From Paenibacillus_E sp042676385 (GTDB taxonomy: Bacteria > Bacillota > Bacilli > Paenibacillales > NBRC-103111), in contig NZ_JBHTHA010000011.1 in assembly GCF_042676385.1 (NCBI RefSeq), forward strand, positions 252,692 through 316,691: DNA of 64,000 nucleotides. Direction: 5' to 3'. Under the pieces are notes generated by a model. The model did no database searches. It saw only the letters and a list, made by a program, of their open reading frames with translations, and was not told the origin of the DNA. Shown in pieces: positions 25,115 through 32,697 of the stretch; positions within the stretch are counted from its first letter, which is position 1; every line of letters starts with the position of its first letter. The position numbers were made by a program, and so were the translations under genes.

Positions 25115-25936
25115 ATGCATAAGAGATTCGAGTTAACGCCATCTGCCGGACAACCATTCCCATTGTTTATCGAAAATATAGGACATCACGAAGATCAGGA
25201 GAAGTTAGTAAGGGATGAGGGGTATCCTTGTTACCATTGGCTGCAAACTTACTCAGGTGAGGGCGAGTTCTGGTTGGAGGGCAAAAGCTTCCGTATGCTC
25301 AGAGGTTCAGGCGTGCTGCTGCTTCCCGCAACGCCTCATGCGTATTGGGCCGTAACCGATCGATGGTGCACAGAGTATATTACGTTTGGCGGCAAACTCG
25401 CCGAGGTTATCCTAAGCACACTTGAATTGCATGAATCTGCACTATTCCGCTGGGAGGAGCATTCTCCGCTGCAAGCCGCTGTCGGGCAAATGATCGGTCA
25501 TGCCGAAGCAGGGTCCGAGTACACAGGTTACGAAGCTTCTTCGGATTTGTATCACTTTTTAACGATGCTCAAAAAGCACGGTCAAGTAAATAACCGCGCT
25601 TCGATCACGAATCAGATTATGCTGCTCCAGCCTTTACTCGATTGGCTGGAGCTTGAATATGGCAACCCGGATATCGGGTTGGAGCAGATGGCATCAACAC
25701 TGGCTGTAACTCCAAGACATATGAATACATTATTCCAACATGCTTTCGCGCTTTCGCCGTATTCATATCTGATCCTCCTCCGGCTCCGCAAATCCAAGGA
25801 AATGCTGCTGAACCGGCAGCACATGACCGTGAAGGATGTCGCGGAGCAGGTAGGGTTTCGCGATGCGAGCCACTTCGTGGCCAGCTTTCGCAAGCATGTC
25901 GGACTGACGCCGGAAAGGTTCCGTCAGATGAACTAG
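25115..25936 (+). CDS. AraC family transcriptional regulator, probable activator of GH42 gene
   Basis: About 273 residues: an N-terminal cupin-like sensor domain (YSGEGEFWLEGKSFRMLRGSGVLLLPA) and a C-terminal double helix-turn-helix of AraC type (IGLEQMASTLAVTPRHMNTLF; VKDVAEQVGFRDASHFVASF, then GLTPERFRQMN). The ATG at 25115 (MHKRFEL) has GTGGAG 9 nt upstream; in-frame starts further up lack a site. It is divergent from the beta-galactosidase gene. Its stop overlaps the thrC stop tail to tail in a shared CTAG. Confidence 0.9.
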   Translation: MHKRFELTPSAGQPFPLFIENIGHHEDQEKLVRDEGYPCYHWLQTYSGEGEFWLEGKSFRMLRGSGVLLLPATPHAYWAVTDRWCTEYITFGGKLAEVILSTLELHESALFRWEEHSPLQAAVGQMIGHAEAGSEYTGYEASSDLYHFLTMLKKHGQVNNRASITNQIMLLQPLLDWLELEYGNPDIGLEQMASTLAVTPRHMNTLFQHAFALSPYSYLILLRLRKSKEMLLNRQHMTVKDVAEQVGFRDASHFVASFRKHVGLTPERFRQMN

Positions 25937-27225
25937 CTCCGCGCGGCTTCGGAGGCGCGGAGGTGCTTGGCCACGTCTTCGCGTGTAAGCGAAGACGCGA
26001 GCAGTGCATTACGATGCGCAGCAGAGGGCCACTTGGCGTCCAAGTGGTATTCCTTCAGCGCATCGGTGTCCTTGAGCAGATGGCCCGTCAGGATGCAGAC
26101 GGCCGTCTCGTCCTTGTCCGCGATGCCGGCGCGGACAAGCTTGCGCAGCCCGGCGAGCGCAGCCGCCGACGCGGGCTCACAGCCGATGCCGCTGCGGTCG
26201 ATGACCGCTTTGGCATCGAGGATTTCGGCGTCGCTGACGCTCGTCGTGACGCCGCCGGTCTCCTCCAGCACCCGCCGCGCTTTGCGCCAGCTTGGCGGGT
26301 TGCCGATGTTCAGCGCAGAGGCGCGGGTATAGGGCTCGCGCTGCGGCGCGAGCTCTTCCTTGGCCTCTGCAATCAGCTGATGGAAGGGACTCGCCCCTTC
26401 CGCCTGAACGACTGCGACGCGCGGCAGCCGCCGGATGAAACCGAGCTCCTTGAGATCGCGGAGCCCCTTGCCGAGCGCCGTCGCGTTGCTAAGGGCTCCT
26501 CCCGGAAGCACGATCCAGTCCGGGAGCTGCCAGTTCAAGGATTGAGCAATCTCGTACACGATGCTCTTCTGCCCTTCGATCCGAAGCGGGTTTACGGAGT
26601 TGCACACATACAACCCCAGCTCCTCCGCATGCTTTTCCAGAAAGAGAATACCGTCATCATAGGTGCCTTCAAAACTAATTACGGTCGCACCGTAAGCTAG
26701 GGTTTGCAGCACTTTATTAACGGAGATATCCTTATTGGGCACAAAGACGCAGGACGAATCCCCGCCGAATGCCGCATACATCGCTAAAGAGGAAGAAGTA
26801 TTACCCGTTGAGGTGCATGTAAATTGCTTATAACCAAGAGCTCGGCCATGCGAAACCGCGACCGTCATCCCATTGTCTTTGAAAGAGCCGCTCGGATTCT
26901 CGCTTTGCGCTTTGAACCACAATCCTCGGATCCCCGCAAAAGACAATGCATACTCGGAGGCCGGATAGAGACCGGTATTTCCCTCGTATTTGGTGCAAAT
27001 CATTTCTAGAGGCAGCTCTGGGGCGATCAGCTCCTTGTATCGCCATACGCCAGATGCGTAAGGGCTCATTCGCTCCGCAAGTCGTTCTGTGAACAAACGT
27101 TTCAACTTATCCGGATCCAGGCCCCGAAAATCGTTGACAGCTTCCAGCAAGCCTCCACAGGCACATTGATAAGCAAATTTATCCTCCGGGAGCAGCGCTC
27201 CGCAATCGAAACATATGAATTTCAT
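25933..27225 (-). CDS. thrC: Threonine synthase
   Basis: A PLP enzyme turning O-phosphohomoserine into threonine. The N-terminus has a zinc-ribbon-like CFDCG...CACGG (Cys at 5, 8, 21, 23). The PLP lysine is in ENPSGSFKDNGM (about K116), with STGNTSSSLA for phosphate binding and ILTGHLLKDTD near the C-terminus. The 430-residue length suits the longer bacterial class with such a ribbon. The 3' half is clearly GC-richer than the 5' half. It lies 36 bp after a DeoR-type gene and may be co-transcribed with it. No hom or thrB is adjacent. Confidence 0.92.
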   Translation of the reverse strand: MKFICFDCGALLPEDKFAYQCACGGLLEAVNDFRGLDPDKLKRLFTERLAERMSPYASGVWRYKELIAPELPLEMICTKYEGNTGLYPASEYALSFAGIRGLWFKAQSENPSGSFKDNGMTVAVSHGRALGYKQFTCTSTGNTSSSLAMYAAFGGDSSCVFVPNKDISVNKVLQTLAYGATVISFEGTYDDGILFLEKHAEELGLYVCNSVNPLRIEGQKSIVYEIAQSLNWQLPDWIVLPGGALSNATALGKGLRDLKELGFIRRLPRVAVVQAEGASPFHQLIAEAKEELAPQREPYTRASALNIGNPPSWRKARRVLEETGGVTTSVSDAEILDAKAVIDRSGIGCEPASAAALAGLRKLVRAGIADKDETAVCILTGHLLKDTDALKEYHLDAKWPSAAHRNALLASSLTREDVAKHLRASEAARS

Positions 27226-27261
27226 ACGACTAGCCTCCTAATTCATAAACTACCTGCCTTT

Positions 27262-28032
27262 TCAAGCCCTTACAACCGCAAGCCCTTTCTTTTCCCACTT
27301 CCTGGCTAACGCTTCGGGCAAACCGTTAGTTACAACGGTATGGACGGCATCTATGCCGCAAACATTGTATACATCTCGGCGGCCCCAATCATGTTCATCG
27401 ACTAGAACAATTGTGCGTTCTGATTGTTTTATCGCGGTTTGCTTGATGGCCAAGCTTTCTTGCAAGCCTGTCGTAAGCTTGCCGTCTTCCGTAATGCCTG
27501 CTGGTTTTAGAAAACATTTGTCAAAATTCATTTGCTGCAGCATGTTAAGCGTAAACGGCCCGTAGCACGCTTCATCCTGCTTGTGAACGGTGCCGCCAAG
27601 CTGGATGAGGTTTACTCTGCGTACAAGCTCGGGCAAACCGTAAATACTATTCGTGACTACGGTCACATCCGGCATTTCACCAAGCTCATAAAACATTAAA
27701 TGCGTGTAGCTAGATGACTCTATGAATACTGTCTCACCTGGCTGTATCAAAGCGACAGCCGTACGTGCAATCGGGCGCTTCCGCTCTGGTTCTCCCCGTT
27801 CCTGATAGGGAATGAAACCCGAGACACGGTTTACGGGAACCGCTCCGCCATGCGCTTTCTGAAGGAGGCCCCGGCTTTCCAAAGCACGCAAATCTTTGCG
27901 AATGGAGTCTTCGGTCACTCCAAACAGCGCAGCAAGTTGTTTCACTTCCACTCTGCCCTCTTTTTCCAGGAAGGCAATGATCTGATTCCTGCGCTCCTCA
28001 TTGAACAATGAAGTTGATCCTGGTTTACTCAT
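27262..28032 (-). CDS. DeoR family transcriptional regulator
   Basis: About 256 residues: N-terminal DeoR helix-turn-helix (RRNQIIAFLEKEGRVEVKQL, then GVTEDSIRKDLRALESRGLL) followed by the sugar-phosphate isomerase-like sensor domain (GETVFIESSSYTHLMF, VVTNSIYG, KCFLKPAGITEDG). Such proteins usually repress sugar-phosphate genes. I prefer the ATG at 28032 (MSKPGST), placed after a GGTGG; the longer reading to 28095 adds a basic, non-conserved tail. The target is not evident; thrC lies directly downstream. Confidence 0.88.
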   Translation of the reverse strand: MSKPGSTSLFNEERRNQIIAFLEKEGRVEVKQLAALFGVTEDSIRKDLRALESRGLLQKAHGGAVPVNRVSGFIPYQERGEPERKRPIARTAVALIQPGETVFIESSSYTHLMFYELGEMPDVTVVTNSIYGLPELVRRVNLIQLGGTVHKQDEACYGPFTLNMLQQMNFDKCFLKPAGITEDGKLTTGLQESLAIKQTAIKQSERTIVLVDEHDWGRRDVYNVCGIDAVHTVVTNGLPEALARKWEKKGLAVVRA

Positions 28033-28507
28033 ACCGGCTGGCCACCTAACTCGGATTGATCGATGCTTTCGGTGTTTCATATTGTTTTTTATCATTTAAT
28101 TTATTATATTTTATTATTTATAATTATTCAATATTGTTTTTATTTGATCAACAGGAACCTGTAGCTTCCAATCATGCATTTCGGATCGGTAATAACAACA
28201 TTGCCGTTGCCCCTGCGCGTATGGCTTGAATAACGAATCACGGTCTTTATTAATAGCACATTTTGACGCTAAATGATGGCGAAAAGGCCAAAAGAATGCC
28301 TTTAGCGAACAAAAGTCTATATCGAAAGAATTTTGTTCGCTAATTATAGTCATTGGTTCTATATTCGCCATTTTCTTAGGTAACTAGCTCGATTATTGCG
28401 TCCAAAAAGTCGTTATTAGCGAACAAATGTTCCAATAATGAAACCAGAGGCCGGATTCCCTTTTCCTTAAACCATATAACTCTTCTAAACAAAGAAAAAC
28501 CCGGCCC
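28033..28507. other. Intergenic region with AT-rich stretch and hairpin motifs
   Basis: 475 bp with no convincing gene. It holds a very AT-rich stretch just upstream of the DeoR gene (28081-28140), a perfect hairpin with 13-bp arms at 28302-28343, a second smaller palindrome with the same core at about 28410-28435, and the terminator of the transporter gene at the right end. Confidence 0.6.
28302..28343. repeat. Perfect hairpin with AGCGAACAAAA arms
   Basis: TTAGCGAACAAAA (28302-28314) and TTTTGTTCGCTAA (28331-28343) are exact reverse complements with a 16-nt loop. The core TTAGCGAACAAA recurs at about 28414 and, with one change, at about 63903. Confidence 0.75.
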
Positions 28508-28528
28508 TCATTGTGATGAGAGTTCGGG
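28495..28528 (-). terminator. Terminator overlapping the 3' end of the transporter gene
   Basis: On the minus strand CCCGAACTCTCAT pairs with ATGAGGGCCGGG around CACA, followed by TTTTT. The 5' arm includes the last codons of the queuosine precursor transporter. Confidence 0.82.
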
Positions 28529-29200
28529 TTTTTTCGCAAAATTTCTTGCTATATAAAGCACTGGCGTGGAAGCAACGGAGATCACGAATTTGATGCCGTA
28601 GGTGGTCAGGAAAATTTGTGTCCATACGTTCCAGTCGTAGATGCCGCCGAATGCAATGCTGCAGAATACGAATGAATCCACCAATTGGCTGATTCCTGTA
28701 CTTCCGTTGTTCCGAATCCAGAGCTGATTTCGGGCTGAAAATACTTTTTTCAAATAGGTGTAGATTCTCACATCTAAAAATTGAGAGATCAAGTATGCTG
28801 TCAAACTACCCAGTGCAATGCGCGGGAGCAGCCCGAAGATCGTTTCCAGAGAAGACTGGCCGATATCGGATTCTTGCGGCTTGAACACCATAGCCATCTG
28901 CATAATGATGATGGTCATAATGAGGGTGAAGAAGCCGAACCAGACGGCTTTCTTGGCATCTTTTTCCCCATATTTTTCATTCAGCAGGTCGGTCGTCAAA
29001 TAGATGGTACCATACATCGTGTTGCCGAGTGTCATCACGAGACCGAACATGTCGATGGTTTTGACCACTTGGATATTCGCGAGCACCGTCGCCACGCCGA
29101 CCCACGCATACAGCCCCTGTTTGCCGAAAATGCGATAGCAAATCAGAAACAACGCGAAGTTAACGAGGACAAACAGTATGCCCCATACAAAATTAAACAT
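28508..29200 (-). CDS. Queuosine precursor transporter (YhhQ/VUT family)
   Basis: A membrane protein of about 230 residues with six or seven segments, of the YhhQ/VUT family that imports queuosine precursors such as preQ1 or preQ0. Family stretches are TLGNTMYGTIYLTTDLLNEKYG, GSLTAYLISQFLDVRIYTYL and STGISQLVDSFVFCSIAF. The ATG at 29200 is chosen because AGGAGG lies 10 nt upstream. That site is part of a preQ1-I riboswitch at 29212-29253, which independently supports the substrate. A longer reading to 29263 would run through the riboswitch. Confidence 0.92.
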   Translation of the reverse strand: MFNFVWGILFVLVNFALFLICYRIFGKQGLYAWVGVATVLANIQVVKTIDMFGLVMTLGNTMYGTIYLTTDLLNEKYGEKDAKKAVWFGFFTLIMTIIIMQMAMVFKPQESDIGQSSLETIFGLLPRIALGSLTAYLISQFLDVRIYTYLKKVFSARNQLWIRNNGSTGISQLVDSFVFCSIAFGGIYDWNVWTQIFLTTYGIKFVISVASTPVLYIARNFAKKPELSSQ

Positions 29201-29211
29201 AAGAAGAAAGC

Positions 29212-29253
29212 CTCCTAGTTTTGATAACGCGGGAAGATCTCGAACCGCGGCTT
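29212..29253 (-). promoter_or_regulatory. PreQ1-I riboswitch, translational type
   Basis: Minus strand: stem CGCGG / CCGCG closing a loop UUCGAGAUCUUC, followed by an A-rich linker and the conserved tail AACUAGGAGG. This matches the compact preQ1 class I fold, in which the loop C-rich part pairs with the tail. The tail here is the ribosome-binding site of the transporter, so bound preQ1 should block its translation. It lies in the 75-bp gap after the MFS gene. Confidence 0.85.
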
Positions 29254-29274
29254 TGTCTTGCAAAGCGTTGTTGA

Positions 29275-30678
29275 TTATAACTTATCGGGACTAGGCAGTG
29301 TAGACTTTTTCCCGAAAATGCGCATGTAGACTAAACTGCTAATGATCACGACAGCTGCAAAAATGAGCAGCAGATTGCTGTAAGGAACCGCTTTTGTTGA
29401 ACCCAAAATCGGATTCGTATAGAAGTTCATGATCCCGCCATCGATCAATTTGGCCACCAACGCCGTTCCAACAGCCCCGGAAATAAAGCTGATCAGGTTA
29501 AACAATCCCATTCCGACACCGGTCTCGTGAAGTTCCAATGTCAATGAAACACGGTTCGCCAAGGCGGTTTGGACAAATGAGAAACCGACATAGGTTGGCA
29601 AAAGCGCTGCAGAAACGAACCAAGGCGAATGGCCGACCATGAGGGCAATGGCAGCCAGACTAATGAACAGCAAGCCAAGACCGATATAAACAACAAAGTT
29701 ATTTCCTTTGCGATCCGCCAGATTGCCTCCGATTGTCCCGAAGATGACGGCACAAATGGCACCAGGAAACAGGATGAGCCCGATCGTGCTCGTATTCAAG
29801 TCGTTAACCGAAGCCAGCATCAATGGAATGACAAACATGATGCCCATTACGGTGCAAAAGATAAGAAATCCGATGATCAATCCGCCTCGAAGCAGGCGAT
29901 TTCGGAATAAGGCCGGTTCGATGAACGGCTCTTTGGCCCGGCGTATATGAACAATGAACCAGACGAGCAGCACCACGCTAATGGCGAGATAATACCATTG
30001 CGGGAATGACAAGTAAACGATAAGACCCGCTACCGTAAAAGCGACAAGGGCAGCTCCAAGGATATCGACGCTCCCTTTCTTGCCCTGTTCATCCGGTAAA
30101 ATTTTGCGGAAAAACGGAATAGAAATTAACGTAAACAATGGTATGATGAACAAAAAGGTCCAATGGAACGTTCCGGAAATAAATCCGCCGACCACGGGTC
30201 CGACCGCAATGGCAAACGATACCGTGGATGTTAGAACACCGAATATTTTTCCGCGGTCTGCCGGAGAAAAGTAACGCGCGACGACAACCATAATCAGGGC
30301 TGGAATCGCTGAAGCGCCCGCGCCTTGAATGGCTCTAGCCAAGATGACAGTCGGGTACCATGCTTGCAGGGCAAAGCCGATAATAGAACCGGCGCTGTAA
30401 ATTAGGATCCCGACAACAATCAGCTTTTTCAAGCTGAAGATGTCCGACAATCGGCCGTAAATAACGGAACCGATGCCGAAGAAAATGATGAAAGTCGTAA
30501 GCACCCAGCTCACACCTGTCGGCGTGATCGCATATTGCTTCGCGATCTCAGGCGTGGAGACATTGAAAACCGTTTCGTTCAACACGCCAAAAAAAATAAG
30601 AAAAATAATCCAAGGCACTGCCTTTTTGGCATCTATTACACTCTCTTGTGCCATGGTTGTTGCTGTTGCAGCTTGCAT
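29275..30678 (-). CDS. MFS drug exporter (DHA2-like)
   Basis: A 467-residue major facilitator protein with 12-14 membrane segments. Motif A is GRLSDIFSLKKLI-like in the first long loop, and motif C, typical of antiporter exporters, is VGPVVGGFISG. It resembles the Tet(K/L)/QacA group, but the substrate is unknown. The ATG at 30678 has GGAGG 7 nt upstream; an in-frame start at 30720 is unlikely. A strong promoter with repeated TTACAGTTAA elements lies upstream. The preQ1 riboswitch and transporter gene follow. Confidence 0.88.
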   Translation of the reverse strand: MQAATATTMAQESVIDAKKAVPWIIFLIFFGVLNETVFNVSTPEIAKQYAITPTGVSWVLTTFIIFFGIGSVIYGRLSDIFSLKKLIVVGILIYSAGSIIGFALQAWYPTVILARAIQGAGASAIPALIMVVVARYFSPADRGKIFGVLTSTVSFAIAVGPVVGGFISGTFHWTFLFIIPLFTLISIPFFRKILPDEQGKKGSVDILGAALVAFTVAGLIVYLSFPQWYYLAISVVLLVWFIVHIRRAKEPFIEPALFRNRLLRGGLIIGFLIFCTVMGIMFVIPLMLASVNDLNTSTIGLILFPGAICAVIFGTIGGNLADRKGNNFVVYIGLGLLFISLAAIALMVGHSPWFVSAALLPTYVGFSFVQTALANRVSLTLELHETGVGMGLFNLISFISGAVGTALVAKLIDGGIMNFYTNPILGSTKAVPYSNLLLIFAAVVIISSLVYMRIFGKKSTLPSPDKL

Positions 30679-30761
30679 AGTTGCACCTCCACAGTTCTTT
30701 ATCCTCAGCCATCTTATCACATGGTGGCTTAAAGCGGTCTGGAAAAAACAAATAAAATCAA

Positions 30762-30826
30762 CTTAACTGTAATTTTATTGTTTACATTTTAACTGTAATA
30801 ATAAATGTTATAGTTTAAGTTGTCAA
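30762..30826 (-). promoter_or_regulatory. MFS promoter with two operator-like repeats
   Basis: TTGACA (30821-30826), 17-bp spacer, TATTAT (30798-30803) on the minus strand. Just downstream, TTACAGTTAA occurs twice (about 30763-30772 and 30788-30797). The first-transcribed copy forms the palindrome TTACA-N7-TGTAA. The position suits a repressor such as a TetR or MarR member, but none is encoded next door. Confidence 0.6.
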
Positions 30827-30831
30827 TATGG

Positions 30832-30855
30832 AAAAAAGGACGCATACAAGCGTCC
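30832..30855 (-). terminator. Terminator of the mgtC-like gene
   Basis: GGACGC, 6-nt loop, GCGTCC, then TTTTTT on the minus strand, 11 bp after the stop codon and only 5 bp above the MFS -35 element. Confidence 0.88.
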
Positions 30856-30866
30856 CAGGATTCAAA

Positions 30867-31550
30867 CTATGAACTTATGCTTTCTACTTCAACGGAAAAC
30901 ACCTGATTCAGCTGTTTCAACGTGTAGTATATTGATGTCGTTCTCCGTTTTTCAGAAGCGGAGATCACCACCTGAATTTTCTGCTTATCCTCGCTTACAT
31001 CGTTAATTTTTATATGCTTCACTCTCATACCGTCTTCTTCAATCTCGTCAATCAACCGGGTCATATCCCGGATTTGAGGGACGACGATCGTCACAGACCA
31101 GTCACGTTCGCTTAGTTTGCGCGGTCCCAACAGTTTGATGGAACCTGGAAGAAGGTTAACGGCCGCGATGACGAGCACAACTGTGGTCAAGGCTTCTTTA
31201 TAGAAACCAGCCCCGGTTGCGATACCTAGTGCCGAAGCCGTCCATACCATCGCCGCTGTCGTCAGTCCGGATATCACATCATTGCTTCTCCTCAAAATAA
31301 CTCCGGCGCCTATAAAGCCGACACCGCTTACGATTTGCGCCGCAAGCCGAAGCGGATCCATGTTGGTATGGCCCGGAATGGAATATACTTGCACCGATCC
31401 GATCGAAACGATCGTAATCAGACAGCTTGCTACAGAAATAACCATACTCGTTTTGAGACCAAGCGGTTTATGTTTAAGTTGGCGATCTAGACCGATCAAT
31501 GACCCGAGCAGCAAGGCGATAAATAATTTAATATAAGGATCATACCACAT
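30867..31550 (-). CDS. MgtC/SapB family membrane protein
   Basis: A 227-residue protein with four to five N-terminal membrane segments and a C-terminal ACT-like soluble domain. The blocks LLLGSLIGLDRQLKHKPLGLKT, VSGVGFIGAGVILRRSND and GLTTAAMVWTASALGIATGAG are diagnostic. MgtC proteins are linked to low-Mg2+ adaptation and ATP synthase control; the role in Firmicutes is less clear. It is the last gene of the ugpAEBQ-smr-mgtC run, 18 bp after the SMR gene. Confidence 0.92.
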   Translation of the reverse strand: MWYDPYIKLFIALLLGSLIGLDRQLKHKPLGLKTSMVISVASCLITIVSIGSVQVYSIPGHTNMDPLRLAAQIVSGVGFIGAGVILRRSNDVISGLTTAAMVWTASALGIATGAGFYKEALTTVVLVIAAVNLLPGSIKLLGPRKLSERDWSVTIVVPQIRDMTRLIDEIEEDGMRVKHIKINDVSEDKQKIQVVISASEKRRTTSIYYTLKQLNQVFSVEVESISS

Positions 31551-31568
31551 ACCGGTTACCCCCTTTCT

Positions 31569-31907
31569 TTAATGGGAAGCACCACTGATATTAAGACCGA
31601 TCACTCCAACCATGATCAACGCGATAAACGCAATTTTAGATAGAGTAAATCCTTCACCAAAAAATAAAATCCCAATTGTGGCGATCAAAGCCGTTCCCAC
31701 ACCGGACCATATCGCGTATGCCGTTCCGACTTCGATTTTTTTCAAAGCAAAACTAAGAATTGTAAAAGCCAGGCCATAGAACAAAAACATAAGAATTGAA
31801 GGAACAAGCTTCGTCAATCCTTGCGAAAATTTCATACTCGTTGTTCCGGCAATCTCGAACAATATGGCGAGTGACAAATATATCCAACTGATCCCGTCCA
31901 CCTCCAC
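31569..31907 (-). CDS. Small multidrug resistance (SMR) family transporter
   Basis: A 112-residue, four-helix SMR protein. The membrane-embedded Glu of helix 1 is present (ILFEIAGTTSMK), as are the helix 3 blocks GTAYAIWSGVGTALIATIGI and the helix 4 GVIGLN. SMR proteins export quaternary ammonium or guanidinium compounds. The start is uncertain: GTG at 31907 or 31901, both just after the ugpQ stop. Its place behind a glycerophosphodiesterase, which may release choline, is suggestive only. Confidence 0.9.
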   Translation of the reverse strand: MEVDGISWIYLSLAILFEIAGTTSMKFSQGLTKLVPSILMFLFYGLAFTILSFALKKIEVGTAYAIWSGVGTALIATIGILFFGEGFTLSKIAFIALIMVGVIGLNISGASH

Positions 31908-31910
31908 TTC

Positions 31911-32627
31911 TTAACCATATTGCCTCATGAGATCGGGATAATTCGTTATTACGCCGTCAAGCCCGCTCTCAAGCATCTTTTCGTACCAATGTCTGGAGTT
32001 AACCGTGTAGGGATAAACTTTATAACCATATTCATGGCAATGGTGTATGTAATCTACATCCACAAAAGAAAAGTCAGGATGTAGACTATAAGCTGAAAAC
32101 GGCAAGCCGACAACATAACTCCAAGGCTCGATAAGCCGGGTTGCAAACAACACGCCCAACTTCACATCCGGATGTATGCTTGCTGTCTTCCATAATGCAT
32201 AATGGTCGAAAGAAGAGACGATGACACGGTCGAACATGTCAAATTTCTCAATCGCGCTAACAATTTTTTTTTCAATGCCTTCGTAATAGAAGGGAATATT
32301 TTTAATTTCCAGGTTAATGACGAGTTTCGTATCTGAAACAAGCGCCATGAACTCTTCCAACGTCGGCATGCGCTCCTCCGAAAACGAGGGACCGTACCAA
32401 CTACCCGCGTCCAACTGCCGAAGTTCATCCAATGTGCAATCTTTTATCAGGCCAATACCGTTTGTAGTGCGCGTCAGTTCTTCATCATGACAAATAACGA
32501 TATGACCGTCCTTTGTCTGCTGCAGGTCAAGCTCGATACCGTCGCTGCCCAACTTCATCGCCAACTGAAATGCTGCCATCGTATTTTCCGGTGCATAGCC
32601 GGATGCTCCCCTGTGGGCAATAATCAT
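31911..32627 (-). CDS. ugpQ: Glycerophosphodiester phosphodiesterase (UgpQ type)
   Basis: A 238-residue GDPD-family enzyme hydrolysing glycerophosphodiesters to sn-glycerol-3-phosphate and an alcohol. It begins IIAHRGASGYAPENT (catalytic His-Arg and Glu-Asn), with ELDLQQTKDGHIVICHDE carrying the second His and metal ligands. There is no signal peptide, so it acts in the cytoplasm on imported substrate, like E. coli UgpQ. It follows the binding-protein gene by 70 bp, with a stable hairpin in between. Confidence 0.94.
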   Translation of the reverse strand: MIIAHRGASGYAPENTMAAFQLAMKLGSDGIELDLQQTKDGHIVICHDEELTRTTNGIGLIKDCTLDELRQLDAGSWYGPSFSEERMPTLEEFMALVSDTKLVINLEIKNIPFYYEGIEKKIVSAIEKFDMFDRVIVSSFDHYALWKTASIHPDVKLGVLFATRLIEPWSYVVGLPFSAYSLHPDFSFVDVDYIHHCHEYGYKVYPYTVNSRHWYEKMLESGLDGVITNYPDLMRQYG

Positions 32628-32651
32628 AACGCTCTTCCCTTCTTTATGAAT

Positions 32652-32684
32652 ATGTGCTGAAACGGCAGAACCGTATCAGCACAT
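32652..32684 (-). promoter_or_regulatory. Intercistronic hairpin between ugpB and ugpQ
   Basis: ATGTGCTGA-T-ACGG pairs with CCGT-T-TCAGCACAT around a 5-nt loop. No T run follows on the minus strand (ATTCATAAAG), so it is more likely an mRNA-stabilising or processing hairpin than a terminator. It would raise binding-protein mRNA relative to downstream genes. Confidence 0.7.
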
Positions 32685-32697
32685 GTTGATTTCAGTT

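Noticed and set aside
28114..28371. An 85-codon open frame on the minus strand between the DeoR gene and the transporter
   Set aside because: It lacks a good ribosome-binding site, resembles no family, and covers a perfect inverted repeat; it is more likely non-coding DNA.
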